Below are positions 34,207-44,263 of a DNA stretch of 52,603 nt, piece by piece. Each line of letters begins with the position of its first letter. Positions within the stretch are counted from its first letter, which is position 1. The translations under genes were made by a program, and so were the position numbers. Source of the stretch: Paracoccaceae bacterium. GTDB taxonomy: Bacteria > Pseudomonadota > Alphaproteobacteria > Rhodobacterales > Rhodobacteraceae. The notes below the pieces were generated by a model. It ran no database searches. It had not been told where the DNA came from and worked only from the letters and a program-made list of their open reading frames with translations. Location of the stretch: positions 1 to 52,603 of the forward strand of contig JAFIEF010000018.1 of assembly GCA_020832655.1 (NCBI GenBank). Direction: 5' to 3'.

Positions 34207-35613
34207 ATGAGTTCAGCAGACGTTCTCAAACTGATGAAAGACGAAGATGTCGCCTATCTGGACATCCGTTTCGTCGACCCGCGCGGCCGCATGCTGCATG
34301 TGACGATCGTCAATGATCTGGTCGATGAAGACTTCCTGGAAGAAGGCTTCATGTTCGACGGGTCATCGGTTCCGGGATGGAAGGGTATCGAAGCTTCTGA
34401 CATGAAACTGGTGTTCGATCTGGACTCGGTCTATATCGACCCGTTCTATGCCGAAAAGACGCTGGCGATCCACGCCTCGATCGTGGAACCCGATACCAAC
34501 GAACCCTATGAGCGCGACCCGCGCGGCACCGCCGAAAAGGCCGAAGCCTATCTGAAATCTTCGGGCATTGGCGATGTGTCCTATTTCGGGCCGGAAGCAG
34601 AGTTCTTCGTCTTCGACAGCGTCAAGTTCAGCGACAAGATCAACAAGGTCAGCTTCGAGGTTGATGCCGAAGAAGCCGCGTGGAACACCGACACCGATTA
34701 CGAGCATGGCAATATGGGCCACCGCCCCGGCGTGAAGGGTCATTACTTCGCCATGAACCCGATTGACGCCAATCAGGACATGCGCTCGGAAATGCTGACC
34801 ACCATGAAAGACATGGGGATGAAGGTCGACAAGCACCACACAGAGGTCGCCTCTGCGCAGCATGAGCTGGGCCTGATCTTCAGCAGCCTGACCAAGCAGG
34901 CCGACGAGATCATGAAATACAAATATGTCGTGCGCAATGTGGCCGACGCCTATGGCAAGACGGCAACCTTCATGCCCAAGCCCGTCAAGGGCGACAACGG
35001 CACCGGCATGCATGTCAACATGTCGATCTGGAAGGATGGCAAGCCGCTTTTCGCAGGCGACAAATATGCCGATCTGAGCCAGGAAGCGCTGTGGTTCATT
35101 GGCGGCATTCTGAAGCACGCCAAGACGCTCAATGCCTTCACCAACCCCTCGACCAACAGCTACAAGCGTCTGATCCCCGGCTTTGAAGCCCCGGTGCTGC
35201 GCGCCTATTCGGCCCGCAACCGTTCCGGTTGCATTCGCATTCCGTGGACCGAAAGCCCGAAAGCCAAGCGCGTCGAGGCCCGTTTCCCCGACCCGTCGGC
35301 AAACCCCTATCTGGCCTTTGCCGCGCTCTTGATGGCTGGTCTTGACGGGATCAAGAACAAGATCGATCCCGGCCCGGCTTCGGACAAGGATCTCTATGAT
35401 CTGCCGCCCGAAGAGCTGGAAGGCATCCCCACGGTTTGCGCCAGCCTGCGCGAGGCGCTGGAATCGCTGGCCGCCGATCATGACTTCCTGCTGGCGGGCG
35501 ATGTGTTCACCAAGGATCAGATCCTGGCCTATATCGACCTGAAATGGGAAGAGGTCTATGCCTATGAGCACACCCCCCACCCGGTCGAATACAGCATGTA
35601 TTATAGCTGCTGA
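34207..35613 (+). CDS. glnA: glutamine synthetase type I
   Basis: A 468-residue dodecameric glutamine synthetase (glutamate + ammonia + ATP to glutamine). The start at 34207 is preferred over ATG 34201 because AAAGGG then has 8-nt spacing, and the adenylylation tyrosine falls at residue 397 (DLYDLPPEE), as in E. coli. Other motifs: FDGSSVPGWKGI near residue 50, EAEFFVFD near 130, MHVNMSIWKDGK near 268 and NRSGCIRIP near 340. Control by P-II and adenylyltransferase is expected. A strong terminator follows. Confidence 0.97.
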   Translation: MSSADVLKLMKDEDVAYLDIRFVDPRGRMLHVTIVNDLVDEDFLEEGFMFDGSSVPGWKGIEASDMKLVFDLDSVYIDPFYAEKTLAIHASIVEPDTNEPYERDPRGTAEKAEAYLKSSGIGDVSYFGPEAEFFVFDSVKFSDKINKVSFEVDAEEAAWNTDTDYEHGNMGHRPGVKGHYFAMNPIDANQDMRSEMLTTMKDMGMKVDKHHTEVASAQHELGLIFSSLTKQADEIMKYKYVVRNVADAYGKTATFMPKPVKGDNGTGMHVNMSIWKDGKPLFAGDKYADLSQEALWFIGGILKHAKTLNAFTNPSTNSYKRLIPGFEAPVLRAYSARNRSGCIRIPWTESPKAKRVEARFPDPSANPYLAFAALLMAGLDGIKNKIDPGPASDKDLYDLPPEELEGIPTVCASLREALESLAADHDFLLAGDVFTKDQILAYIDLKWEEVYAYEHTPHPVEYSMYYSC

Positions 35614-35634
35614 TCAGCAGATCGCATGACTACC

Positions 35635-35667
35635 AAAGGCTCCCGGTGCTCCGGGAGCCTTTTTTTC
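35635..35667 (+). terminator. Rho-independent terminator of glnBA
   Basis: A 10-bp GC-rich stem AGGCTCCCGG/CCGGGAGCCT with loop TGCT, extended by AAA/TTT, is followed by a run of seven T. It lies 22 bp after the glnA stop. Confidence 0.93.
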
Positions 35668-35676
35668 TTGCACGGT

Positions 35677-37367
<1,691 letters not shown>

Positions 37368-38006
37368 TCAGTCGTCAAGTTTCGCCAGCACCTCGACCAG
37401 CAGCGCGTCCAGTTCACTGCGCAGGGCCGGGCTGCGCGCGCCCTCAACCCCGGCCAGCCCCTGGCCCAGCGTGGCGGCATAGGCCACACGGTTCGCGATC
37501 TGGGTATGGGCGGTATCGGCCTTCAGCGCTTGCACGGCCTCGGCAATTTCTGCCCCCAGCCTTGTGCCCGCCCGCGCGCGGTTCAGAACCACCAGCACCT
37601 CGCGCCCTTCGCGCCGCGACAGATCCAGCACGCCATCGGTGGCCCACAGATCGACATGGCTGGACGCCACCGGCACCACCACCAGATCGGCGGCGCGCAG
37701 CGCCGGGCGCAGATCGGAATCGGCCTTGGGCGGGGTGTCGATCAGCACGAAATCGGCCATGTCGCGCAGCTTGCCGACCTCATACCCCACCCCCCAGGCA
37801 GAGGCGGTGGAAAATTCCATTCCGCCCGTCTGGCCAGTCTCATGGCGGGTCATGAACCAGCGCCCCAATGATCCTTGCGGATCGGTGTCCAGAAACGCAA
37901 CGCTGTGGCCCGCGCGCACCAGCATCACCCCCAGATTGACAGCCAGCGTGGTCTTGCCCGACCCGCCTTTCTGCTGCGCGACTGTGATAACCTTGCCCTT
38001 GGCCAT
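37368..38006 (-). CDS. orphan ParA/MinD-family ATPase
   Basis: A 212-residue deviant-Walker ATPase. Walker A is KGGSGKTT at 12-19 (with the signature Lys), the switch I region is TDPQGS, and Walker B is FVLIDTPPK near 72-80. It is shorter than chromosomal ParA and lacks an N-terminal DNA-binding domain; no parB lies alongside. Such orphan ParA-like proteins position plasmids, protein clusters or other cargo. The start at 38006 has AAGGGGAGA about 6 nt upstream. It lies 63 bp downstream of the Lrp gene on the same strand. Confidence 0.85.
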   Translation of the reverse strand: MAKGKVITVAQQKGGSGKTTLAVNLGVMLVRAGHSVAFLDTDPQGSLGRWFMTRHETGQTGGMEFSTASAWGVGYEVGKLRDMADFVLIDTPPKADSDLRPALRAADLVVVPVASSHVDLWATDGVLDLSRREGREVLVVLNRARAGTRLGAEIAEAVQALKADTAHTQIANRVAYAATLGQGLAGVEGARSPALRSELDALLVEVLAKLDD

Positions 38007-38069
38007 GCGCTCTCCCCTTTTGCTGCGGTGCAGCATAGCGGGTTTTCCAGCGCGATGCACGCGCAAAGT

Positions 38070-38522
38070 TCAGCCGCGCTCATCCTTGGGAGAGGCCATG
38101 ACGACAAGCGTTGTCAGCCGTTCCAGAAACGGGAACGCGCCCAGATATTCGGTGTGAAACTGCTTGTAGGCGGCAAGATCGCGTGCTTCGATCCGCAGCA
38201 GATATTCCACAGTTCCCGTGACGTTATGGCATTCGCGCACCTGCGGCGCGGCGCGCATCAGGCGTTCGAATTCCGCCTGTGCGGCCTTGGTATGGCGCGA
38301 CAGCCCGACCGTGACATAGGCAATGAAGCCGATGCCGGTCTTGGCCGGGTCCAGCACCGCGCGATAGCCGGTGATGATGCCGCGGCGTTCCAGATCCTGC
38401 ACCCGGCGCAGACAGGCCGAGGGCGACAGCCCCACCTTTTCGGCAAGTTCGAGATTGGAAATGCGCCCATCGCGCGCCAGAATGCGCAATATTTCGTCGC
38501 TTCTATGGTCAAGATCGTCCAT
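38070..38522 (-). CDS. Lrp/AsnC-family transcriptional regulator
   Basis: A 150-residue feast/famine regulator. The N-terminal helix-turn-helix reads SNLELAEKVGLSPSACLRRVQDLERRGII (about 22-50), and the C-terminal RAM ligand-binding domain spans about 65-145 (ECHNVTGTVEYLLRIEARDLAAYKQF). It probably binds an amino acid. It diverges from a LysE-type exporter, and a 9-1-9 palindrome of Lrp type lies between them. It therefore likely controls that exporter and itself. The start is ATG 38522; an upstream Met at 38630 would run through the operator. Confidence 0.93.
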   Translation of the reverse strand: MDDLDHRSDEILRILARDGRISNLELAEKVGLSPSACLRRVQDLERRGIITGYRAVLDPAKTGIGFIAYVTVGLSRHTKAAQAEFERLMRAAPQVRECHNVTGTVEYLLRIEARDLAAYKQFHTEYLGAFPFLERLTTLVVMASPKDERG

Positions 38523-38534
38523 GAGTTGCGAATG

Positions 38535-38553
38535 TAGTGCAAATTTTGCACTA
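38535..38553. promoter_or_regulatory. Lrp-type palindromic operator
   Basis: Perfect arms TAGTGCAAA and TTTGCACTA flank a single T, in the AT-rich centre of the regulator-exporter gap. The form agrees with the general Lrp consensus. A weaker GCAAC-N3-GTTGC follows at 38557-38569. Binding is inferred. Confidence 0.75.
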
Positions 38554-38628
38554 ATTGCAACCCGGTTGCGGTTGGTCTGGCCTATCTTCGCATGGCAAAT
38601 CAACCCATGAAGCTGCAAAGGGTTTTTC

Positions 38629-39222
38629 ATGCCGCCTGACCTGATCCTGGCGCTGGCCGCCTATGCCTTCGTAACCTCTGCCACACCGGGGCCGAACAAT
38701 ATCATGCTTTTGGCATCTGGTGTGAATTTCGGCTTTCGCCGGACCATGCCGCATATGCTGGGGGTGGCGCTGGGCCATGCCTTCATGGTGCTGGTGGTCG
38801 GTGTCGGGCTGGTGGGGGTGTTCATCAGCTACCCGCCCGCGCGCATGGCGCTGAGCGTGGTGTCGGTGTTCTACATGCTGTGGCTGGCCTGGAAGATCGC
38901 CAATGCCGCCCCGCCCGCGGGCAGCACCACGCAAGCCCGCCCGCTGACATTCTTGCAAGCGGCGGCGTTTCAATGGGTCAACCCCAAGGCGTGGATCATG
39001 TCGCTGGGGGCAGTCACGCTTTATGCGCCGGGGCAAGAGGTGCTGGCCGTGGCCTGGGTGGCTGGCGTCTTCGTGGTGGTGAATTTCCCGTCCGTGTCGG
39101 TCTGGGCGCTGGCCGGGGTGGGGCTGCGCAAGCTGCTGCGCCGCCCGCTCTGGCTGCGGGTGTTCAACTACAGCATGGCCGCATTGCTGATTGCGTCGCT
39201 CTGGCCGGTCCTGTTCGCCTGA
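38629..39222 (+). CDS. LysE-family amino-acid exporter
   Basis: A 197-residue membrane protein with about six segments. The LysE/RhtB signature SATPGPNNIMLLASGVNFGFRRTMPHMLGVALGH is at residues 17-50, and FQWVNPKAWIMSLGAV near 112-127 is also typical. The family exports amino acids such as lysine, arginine, threonine or leucine. The adjacent divergent Lrp-type regulator suggests induction by its amino-acid substrate, unknown here. Confidence 0.92.
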   Translation: MPPDLILALAAYAFVTSATPGPNNIMLLASGVNFGFRRTMPHMLGVALGHAFMVLVVGVGLVGVFISYPPARMALSVVSVFYMLWLAWKIANAAPPAGSTTQARPLTFLQAAAFQWVNPKAWIMSLGAVTLYAPGQEVLAVAWVAGVFVVVNFPSVSVWALAGVGLRKLLRRPLWLRVFNYSMAALLIASLWPVLFA

Positions 39223-39322
39223 GACAGATGACCGAGATGCTTGCACGCCGTGCCAAGCGCCGCTAGGTTGACGACAGACCGCTTGCGGTCCAACAAACAG
39301 ATATTGTCCTTGGGAGGATAGC

Positions 39323-40282
39323 ATGACCTACAAACTCGCGGCCTACGCGGCTGCGGCAGCTTTCGCCGCACTGCCCATTTCGGCGCAGGATCTGTCCATT
39401 GCAACCGGTGGCACTGGCGGGGTGTATTTCCCCTATGGTGGTGGCCTTGGTGAAGTGATCAGCCGCCATGTCGATGGCGCGACCGGCAGCGCCGAGGTGA
39501 CGGGCGCATCGGTTGAAAACGTGGCCCTGATTTCGCGCGGCGACAGCGATCTGGCGCTGGCGCTGGCCGATACCGTCTATCAGGCGTTCCACGGTGAAGG
39601 CGCGTTCGAGGGGCGGCAGGTTTCGGAACTGCGCGCGCTGGCCTCGATCTATCCCAATGCGGTGCAGATCGTGACTGTCGAAGGCAGCGGCATCACCAGC
39701 CTGGATGATCTGCGCGGGCAGCGTGTGTCGGTTGGCGCGCCGGGTTCGGGCACCGAAGTCAGCGCACAGACGCTGCTGGCAGCCAATGGCATCACCTATG
39801 ATGATTTTGATCCGCAGCGGCTGAACTTCAACGAAACCGCCGATGCGCTGCGCGATGGGGATATCGCCGCCGGGTTCTGGAGTGTGGGTCCGCCCACCAG
39901 CTCGATCATGAACCTGGCCACCACACGCGATATCAGCATTGTGGCGCTGACCGAAGAACAGATCGCCGCCGCGGTCGAGGTCGAGCCGACCTTCGCGCCC
40001 TATACGCTGCGTGCAGGCATCTATGACGGTGTGGCAGAGCCGGTCCTGACCATTTCGACCCCGAATGTGCTGATCGCGCATGCGGATATGGATGAAGAGC
40101 TGGTCTACAACATCGTCAAGGCGATGTATGAAAATGTGGACGAGCTGATCGCCATCCATCCGGCGGCCAATGATACCACGGTTGACTTCTCGATCGACTC
40201 GACGCCGATCCCCTTCCATGCTGGCGCGCTGCGCTATTTCGAGGAAGTGGGCGCGACGCCGCAGGCGCATCAGATCCCGTGA
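39323..40282 (+). CDS. TAXI-family TRAP transporter solute-binding protein
   Basis: A 319-residue periplasmic binding protein. Residues 1-21 are a signal peptide (ending PISA before QDLSIA). The TAXI opening SIATGGTGGVYFPYGGGLGEVISRH (about 25-49) is diagnostic, and GSGTEVSAQTLLAA near 140-154 matches the ligand cleft. It delivers substrate to the fused permease encoded at 40751. GGGAGGA lies about 6 nt before the ATG at 39323. TAXI substrates are poorly known (glutamate or other carboxylates in some cases). Confidence 0.93.
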   Translation: MTYKLAAYAAAAAFAALPISAQDLSIATGGTGGVYFPYGGGLGEVISRHVDGATGSAEVTGASVENVALISRGDSDLALALADTVYQAFHGEGAFEGRQVSELRALASIYPNAVQIVTVEGSGITSLDDLRGQRVSVGAPGSGTEVSAQTLLAANGITYDDFDPQRLNFNETADALRDGDIAAGFWSVGPPTSSIMNLATTRDISIVALTEEQIAAAVEVEPTFAPYTLRAGIYDGVAEPVLTISTPNVLIAHADMDEELVYNIVKAMYENVDELIAIHPAANDTTVDFSIDSTPIPFHAGALRYFEEVGATPQAHQIP

Positions 40283-40734
40283 TGGTGTTGCAGGCAGGGC
40301 GGCCCGTTCTGGCCGCCCTGTTTCTTGCCATGCCCGCATCGGCCCAGCCGGTGTTGCAGATCCTGTCTCCGCAGATGGGTGTCATCGACACCCTGCCCCT
40401 GCCCGAAGGCGAAGAGATTTGCCTGCGCTGGAAGCACTCTGTCACGGGCGGGCCGGTGGCGGATTGTTTTGAAAACCGGAACGGGACGTTGGTGCTGACA
40501 CGCAGCTATCTGCATGATTATGCCGCCGGGCTGGGCGAGGTGCCGGGGCGGGGCCATGTCCGTCCCGCGACTGACGGGAATGGCTACTGGATCGAGGGGA
40601 TGAATGACCCCCTTCCCCAGAATACCTTGCGCCTGCGCACGGGTGGCCCCGCTGTCGGCCATCATCTGCACAAGGGCGAAACCGTGCTTGCCTTGCCCCC
40701 CCGCGCGCGACTGTCGCTGCACCTGATCCCCTGA
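40282..40734 (+). CDS. DUF1850 protein of TAXI transporter operon
   Basis: A 150-residue protein with an N-terminal hydrophobic signal (LAALFLAMPASAQ), suggesting export. It matches DUF1850, a small family usually encoded between TAXI binding proteins and fused TRAP permeases: EEICLRWKHSVTGGPVADCFE is typical of it. Function is unknown. The ATG overlaps the stop of the binding-protein gene by 1 nt (TGATG), showing tight coupling. Confidence 0.85.
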   Translation: MVLQAGRPVLAALFLAMPASAQPVLQILSPQMGVIDTLPLPEGEEICLRWKHSVTGGPVADCFENRNGTLVLTRSYLHDYAAGLGEVPGRGHVRPATDGNGYWIEGMNDPLPQNTLRLRTGGPAVGHHLHKGETVLALPPRARLSLHLIP

Positions 40735-40750
40735 CTGAAACGAGTGTCCG

Positions 40751-42775
40751 ATGACCACGACCATCAGCAGCGATCCCGACAAGATTGAGGGCGGCGCAAT
40801 CCCTGAAAGCCTGCGTTCGGCTGATCGGCACCAGCCGCGCCCGGTGCTGTGGCTGATCACGGCTGTTGCGGTCAGCATGTCGCTGTTCCAGCTTTACACG
40901 GCAGGCATTCAGCCGCTGGGGCTGTTCTATCAGCGGCCCGCGCATCTGGGTTTCGTGCTGGTGCTGGCCTTTCTGATCTTTCCGGCTTTCGGCCAGACCC
41001 GCCCGCGTGGATTGCTGGGCTGGGTGATCGATGCCGGTTTCATCGCTGCGGGCTTTCTGAGCGGGTTATACATCATCTGGAATCTGGACGCGATCATCGC
41101 GCGGGCCGGGTGGTGGTCGCAGACCGATATCATCATGGGTATTGTCTGCACGGTTGCCGTGCTGGAAGCCAGCCGCCGCGCGGTGGGCCTTGGCATGACC
41201 ATCATCGGCGCGATTGCCATTCTTTACGCGCTGGCAGGGGCGCGTGGCGCGCTGCCGACCTTGGGCGAATGGCTGCCCGGCGCGCTGTCGCATCGCGGGG
41301 CCAATACCGACCGGCTGGTGGGCCAGCTTTATCTGGGCCAGGAAGGCATCTTCGGCCTGCCGCTTGGGGTGGCGGCGACCTTCGTGTTCATGTTCGTGCT
41401 GTTCGGTGCCTTTCTGGAAAAGACCGGCGCGGGCAAGTTCTTTATCGATCTGGCCTTTGCCGCCACCGGGCGCAAACCCGGCGGGCCTGCCAAGGCCGCG
41501 GTCATCGCCAGCGCGGGGATGGGGTCGATTTCGGGGTCAGCGATTGCCAATGTGGTGACGACGGGGGCGTTCACCATCCCGTTGATGAAGAAGCTGGGCT
41601 ACAAGCCCAAACAGGCGGGCGGGATCGAGGCCGCGGCCTCGACCGGGGGGCAGATCACCCCGCCGCTGATGGGGGCGGGCGCGTTCCTGATCTCGGAATA
41701 TACCCGCGTGCCTTATATTGAAATCGTCATGGTCTCGATCTTCCCGGCGATCCTGTATCTGGGCACGGTCTATCTGTTCGTGCATATCGTGGCGATGAAG
41801 CAGGGCATGCGCGGCATGTCGGCGGCTGAATTGCCGGTCGTGCGCAAGGTTCTGGCGGCGGGCTGGCAGTTCATCGTGCCGCTGGTGCTGCTGGTCTGGC
41901 TGCTGGTCAACAATATCTCGCCGATGCGGGTGGGGTTCTGGGCCATCATGGCGGTGATCGGGGTTGCGGGGCTGCGCGGGGCATGGGCGCTTTGTGCCGA
42001 TGGCCCGATCACCGGCGCGCGGACGCGCGATTCGGTGATGCGCGGGCTGCGCATGATCTTCGAAAGCCTGGAACTGGGTGCGCGCAACGCGGTTGCGGTG
42101 TCCATTGCCTGCGCTGTGGCGGGGATCATCGTGGGCGTTGTGGGGCTGACCGGGTTGGGGCTGAAATTCTCCTCGATGATGATTTCCTTCTCGGGCGGCA
42201 ATATCGTCATCGCATTGGGGCTGGTGCTGATTGCCTCGCTGGTGCTGGGGCTGGGGCTGCCGGTGACGGCCAGCTATATCGTGCTGATCGTGCTGGTGGG
42301 TCCGGCGCTGCACAATGAATTCGGCATCCCGCTGCTGATCGCGCATCTGGTGGTGTTCTGGTATTCGCAGGACAGCAATGTCACGCCCCCTGTGGCGCTG
42401 GCGGGCTTTGCCGGGGCCGCTGTTGCCGGGGCAAAACCGATGGAGACCAGTATCCAGGCGTGGAAATTCGCCAAGGGGCTGTATCTGATCCCGCTATTCA
42501 TGGTGTTCAACCCCGAAATCATCTATGGCGGGCCGCCTTTGCATGTGCTGTGGACGGGCTTCACCGCCATTCTGGGGCTGGTGGCCTTTGCCAGTGCCAT
42601 AGAGGGGTGGTTGTTCGGGCGCATGGACCCGGCCTCGCGGGTGATCATGCTGCCAGCGATTGTGGCGCTGTTCTGGCCCGATTTCACGGTCGAGGCTGTC
42701 GGGGCCGGGGTGATCCTGGTGGTGCTGGCGATGAACTGGCTTAATGCCCGCCAGGCGCGGCGCGCGCGCGGCTGA
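40751..42775 (+). CDS. fused TRAP transporter permease (4TM/12TM)
   Basis: A 674-residue permease combining the small (DctQ-like) and large (DctM-like) subunits, with about 16-18 membrane segments. Residues 1-180 carry the DctQ-like part. The large part includes GKFFIDLAFAATGRKPGGPAKAAVIASAGMGSISGSAIANVVTTGAFTIPLMKKLGYKPKQAGGIEAAASTGGQITPPLMGAGAF-type sequence, the fused-TRAP signature. It uses an ion gradient with the TAXI binding protein. It lies 16 bp after the DUF1850 gene and ends at a bidirectional terminator. Confidence 0.95.
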   Translation: MTTTISSDPDKIEGGAIPESLRSADRHQPRPVLWLITAVAVSMSLFQLYTAGIQPLGLFYQRPAHLGFVLVLAFLIFPAFGQTRPRGLLGWVIDAGFIAAGFLSGLYIIWNLDAIIARAGWWSQTDIIMGIVCTVAVLEASRRAVGLGMTIIGAIAILYALAGARGALPTLGEWLPGALSHRGANTDRLVGQLYLGQEGIFGLPLGVAATFVFMFVLFGAFLEKTGAGKFFIDLAFAATGRKPGGPAKAAVIASAGMGSISGSAIANVVTTGAFTIPLMKKLGYKPKQAGGIEAAASTGGQITPPLMGAGAFLISEYTRVPYIEIVMVSIFPAILYLGTVYLFVHIVAMKQGMRGMSAAELPVVRKVLAAGWQFIVPLVLLVWLLVNNISPMRVGFWAIMAVIGVAGLRGAWALCADGPITGARTRDSVMRGLRMIFESLELGARNAVAVSIACAVAGIIVGVVGLTGLGLKFSSMMISFSGGNIVIALGLVLIASLVLGLGLPVTASYIVLIVLVGPALHNEFGIPLLIAHLVVFWYSQDSNVTPPVALAGFAGAAVAGAKPMETSIQAWKFAKGLYLIPLFMVFNPEIIYGGPPLHVLWTGFTAILGLVAFASAIEGWLFGRMDPASRVIMLPAIVALFWPDFTVEAVGAGVILVVLAMNWLNARQARRARG

Positions 42776-42793
42776 TCCCGGCTGCGGGCATCA

Positions 42794-42820
42794 AAAAGGG
42801 CCGCGCGATGCGGCCCTTTT
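42794..42820. terminator. bidirectional terminator
   Basis: An 11-bp stem AAAAGGGCCGC/GCGGCCCTTTT with loop GCGAT has A-run and T-run flanks, so it can end both the TRAP operon (plus) and the membrane-protein gene (minus) that converge on it. Confidence 0.88.
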
Positions 42821-42842
42821 CGGTGTCAGTTGGTATGCCGGA

Positions 42843-44054
42843 TCATTCGGCGGGCACGGCTCTGGCGCTGCGCGGGGCGCCGAAATGGCGGCGGTTCAGA
42901 TGCCAGACCAGCCAGATCATGGCGACCTGCGAGGCCAGCGCGACCGCCGTGATCGCCCAGAAGGCAGGGCCGAATTTCGTGACCATCCCGGCATCGACCA
43001 GACCCTTGTTCAGCCAGAAATGCACCATCACGGCAAAACCGACACCGGGGCAGACCAGCGCATAGGAACCCGGCGAGTTTTCAGTGCCGAACAGAAAGCG
43101 CTTGGCATAGCCCTGACGGATCAGGATCAGCCCGGCAAACAGCAGGAACAGGATCTGCACCGACAGATACATGGTCAGCGTCGACATGGTCTGCCCGGCA
43201 ACCTCGGCAGCACCGAAATGCTCACCCAGCCCGTGGTTCTGGCGCAGGCCCAGAATGCCCAGCACAGCCAGCAGCGGCACGATGATTGACAGCGTCGGCG
43301 CGGTTTCGGGGTTGGCGCCGTTTTCCATCATCGAACGCAGCCCCAGGATCATCGCCACCACGGCAATCAGGCCAGAGGTCATCAGGAAGAAGGTGGACAG
43401 GACAATGCCGATCCCGGAAACCGTGGAAACGGTGCTGAGTGCCGCTGGCGCGGCCAGACCGACCCCGACCATCGCAAAGGCGAATGCCGGCAGAACCTGT
43501 CCGAAATTGTTGTTGGCGGCACAGTTGAACCCGCCCTCGGTCAGCACCCGGCCCAGAAACTGGCCATAAAGCCGGAAGCCGAACACCCCGATGGCCAGAA
43601 AGGCGATGACCGCCAGCGGGAACAGATATTCAACCACCGACCACAGCCCCGGCACAAACACCATGCCCAGAATGAACATGACATTGACCGACATCGCCAG
43701 CGCCAGCGGCATCGCCATGACCTGGCTTTGCGCATTGGTTTTGGCGAATTTGGCATATGCTTCGGTCCCGCGCCATTCGGCGTAACGGCGCAGGTTCCAG
43801 ACCAGAAGTTTCAGGTTCAGGAAGGAAAAGATGGCAATCCCGATCACGGCAACCAGAATGACGCCTTGCGTCAGCACCGACCCGCTGGTGAAGGCGGCGG
43901 CGATGTCTTCGAACACAGGGACCGGCTGGCCGGGATGGGGCAGCCAGTGCATCAGCCACATGAAGAAGGTGACAGCCAGACCCCCGGCCCCAAGCGAGGC
44001 CAGGAAGTAGAGCGGGGAATAGCTGTCCGAAGGACGTGCAACAGCGTGGGACAT
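42843..44054 (-). CDS. polytopic membrane protein (TsoY-like?)
   Basis: A 403-residue protein with about ten membrane segments. It opens YFLASLGAGGLAVTFFMWLMH, has NLKLLVWNLRRYAEWRGT near 80-97, GGFNCAANNNFGQVLPAFAFAM near 173-195 and VCPGVGFAVMVHFWLNKGLV near 340. The layout recalls SLAC1/TehA-type channels. From memory it resembles what NCBI calls TsoY family (seleno)protein, where a Cys replaces selenocysteine; this is unverified. The upstream gap holds an AT-rich inverted repeat that may be an ArsR-type operator. Substrate is unknown. Confidence 0.72.
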   Translation of the reverse strand: MSHAVARPSDSYSPLYFLASLGAGGLAVTFFMWLMHWLPHPGQPVPVFEDIAAAFTSGSVLTQGVILVAVIGIAIFSFLNLKLLVWNLRRYAEWRGTEAYAKFAKTNAQSQVMAMPLALAMSVNVMFILGMVFVPGLWSVVEYLFPLAVIAFLAIGVFGFRLYGQFLGRVLTEGGFNCAANNNFGQVLPAFAFAMVGVGLAAPAALSTVSTVSGIGIVLSTFFLMTSGLIAVVAMILGLRSMMENGANPETAPTLSIIVPLLAVLGILGLRQNHGLGEHFGAAEVAGQTMSTLTMYLSVQILFLLFAGLILIRQGYAKRFLFGTENSPGSYALVCPGVGFAVMVHFWLNKGLVDAGMVTKFGPAFWAITAVALASQVAMIWLVWHLNRRHFGAPRSARAVPAE

Positions 44055-44071
44055 GGGGGTCTCCTCTCATA

Positions 44072-44093
44072 CATATTTATAAATCTGAATATG
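44072..44093 (-). promoter_or_regulatory. putative ArsR-type operator
   Basis: Arms CATATT (44072-44077) and AATATG (44088-44093) are separated by 10 nt in a strikingly AT-rich patch 18 bp upstream of the membrane-protein gene. The shape fits ArsR/SmtB-family sites but could simply be promoter DNA. Confidence 0.35.
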
Positions 44094-44160
44094 ACGATCT
44101 TTTGTGCGTTTGGCAACTGCGGCGTGCTGTCGCATCTGGGGAAAGCGAAATCCTATATGT

Positions 44161-44169
44161 TGTGGATAA
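44161..44169 (-). promoter_or_regulatory. consensus DnaA box upstream of smc
   Basis: TGTGGATAA on the plus strand is the exact complement of the TTATCCACA consensus. It is a single site 95 bp upstream of smc; regulation is unproven. Confidence 0.4.
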
Positions 44170-44263
44170 GTCGGGTATTGCGCCAATATCGGGTGGCGCG
44201 CGCTTGACTCGATCCGCATTTGTCGCGCACTCTGCCCGCAGACCATCGCATGGGCCACCTATC

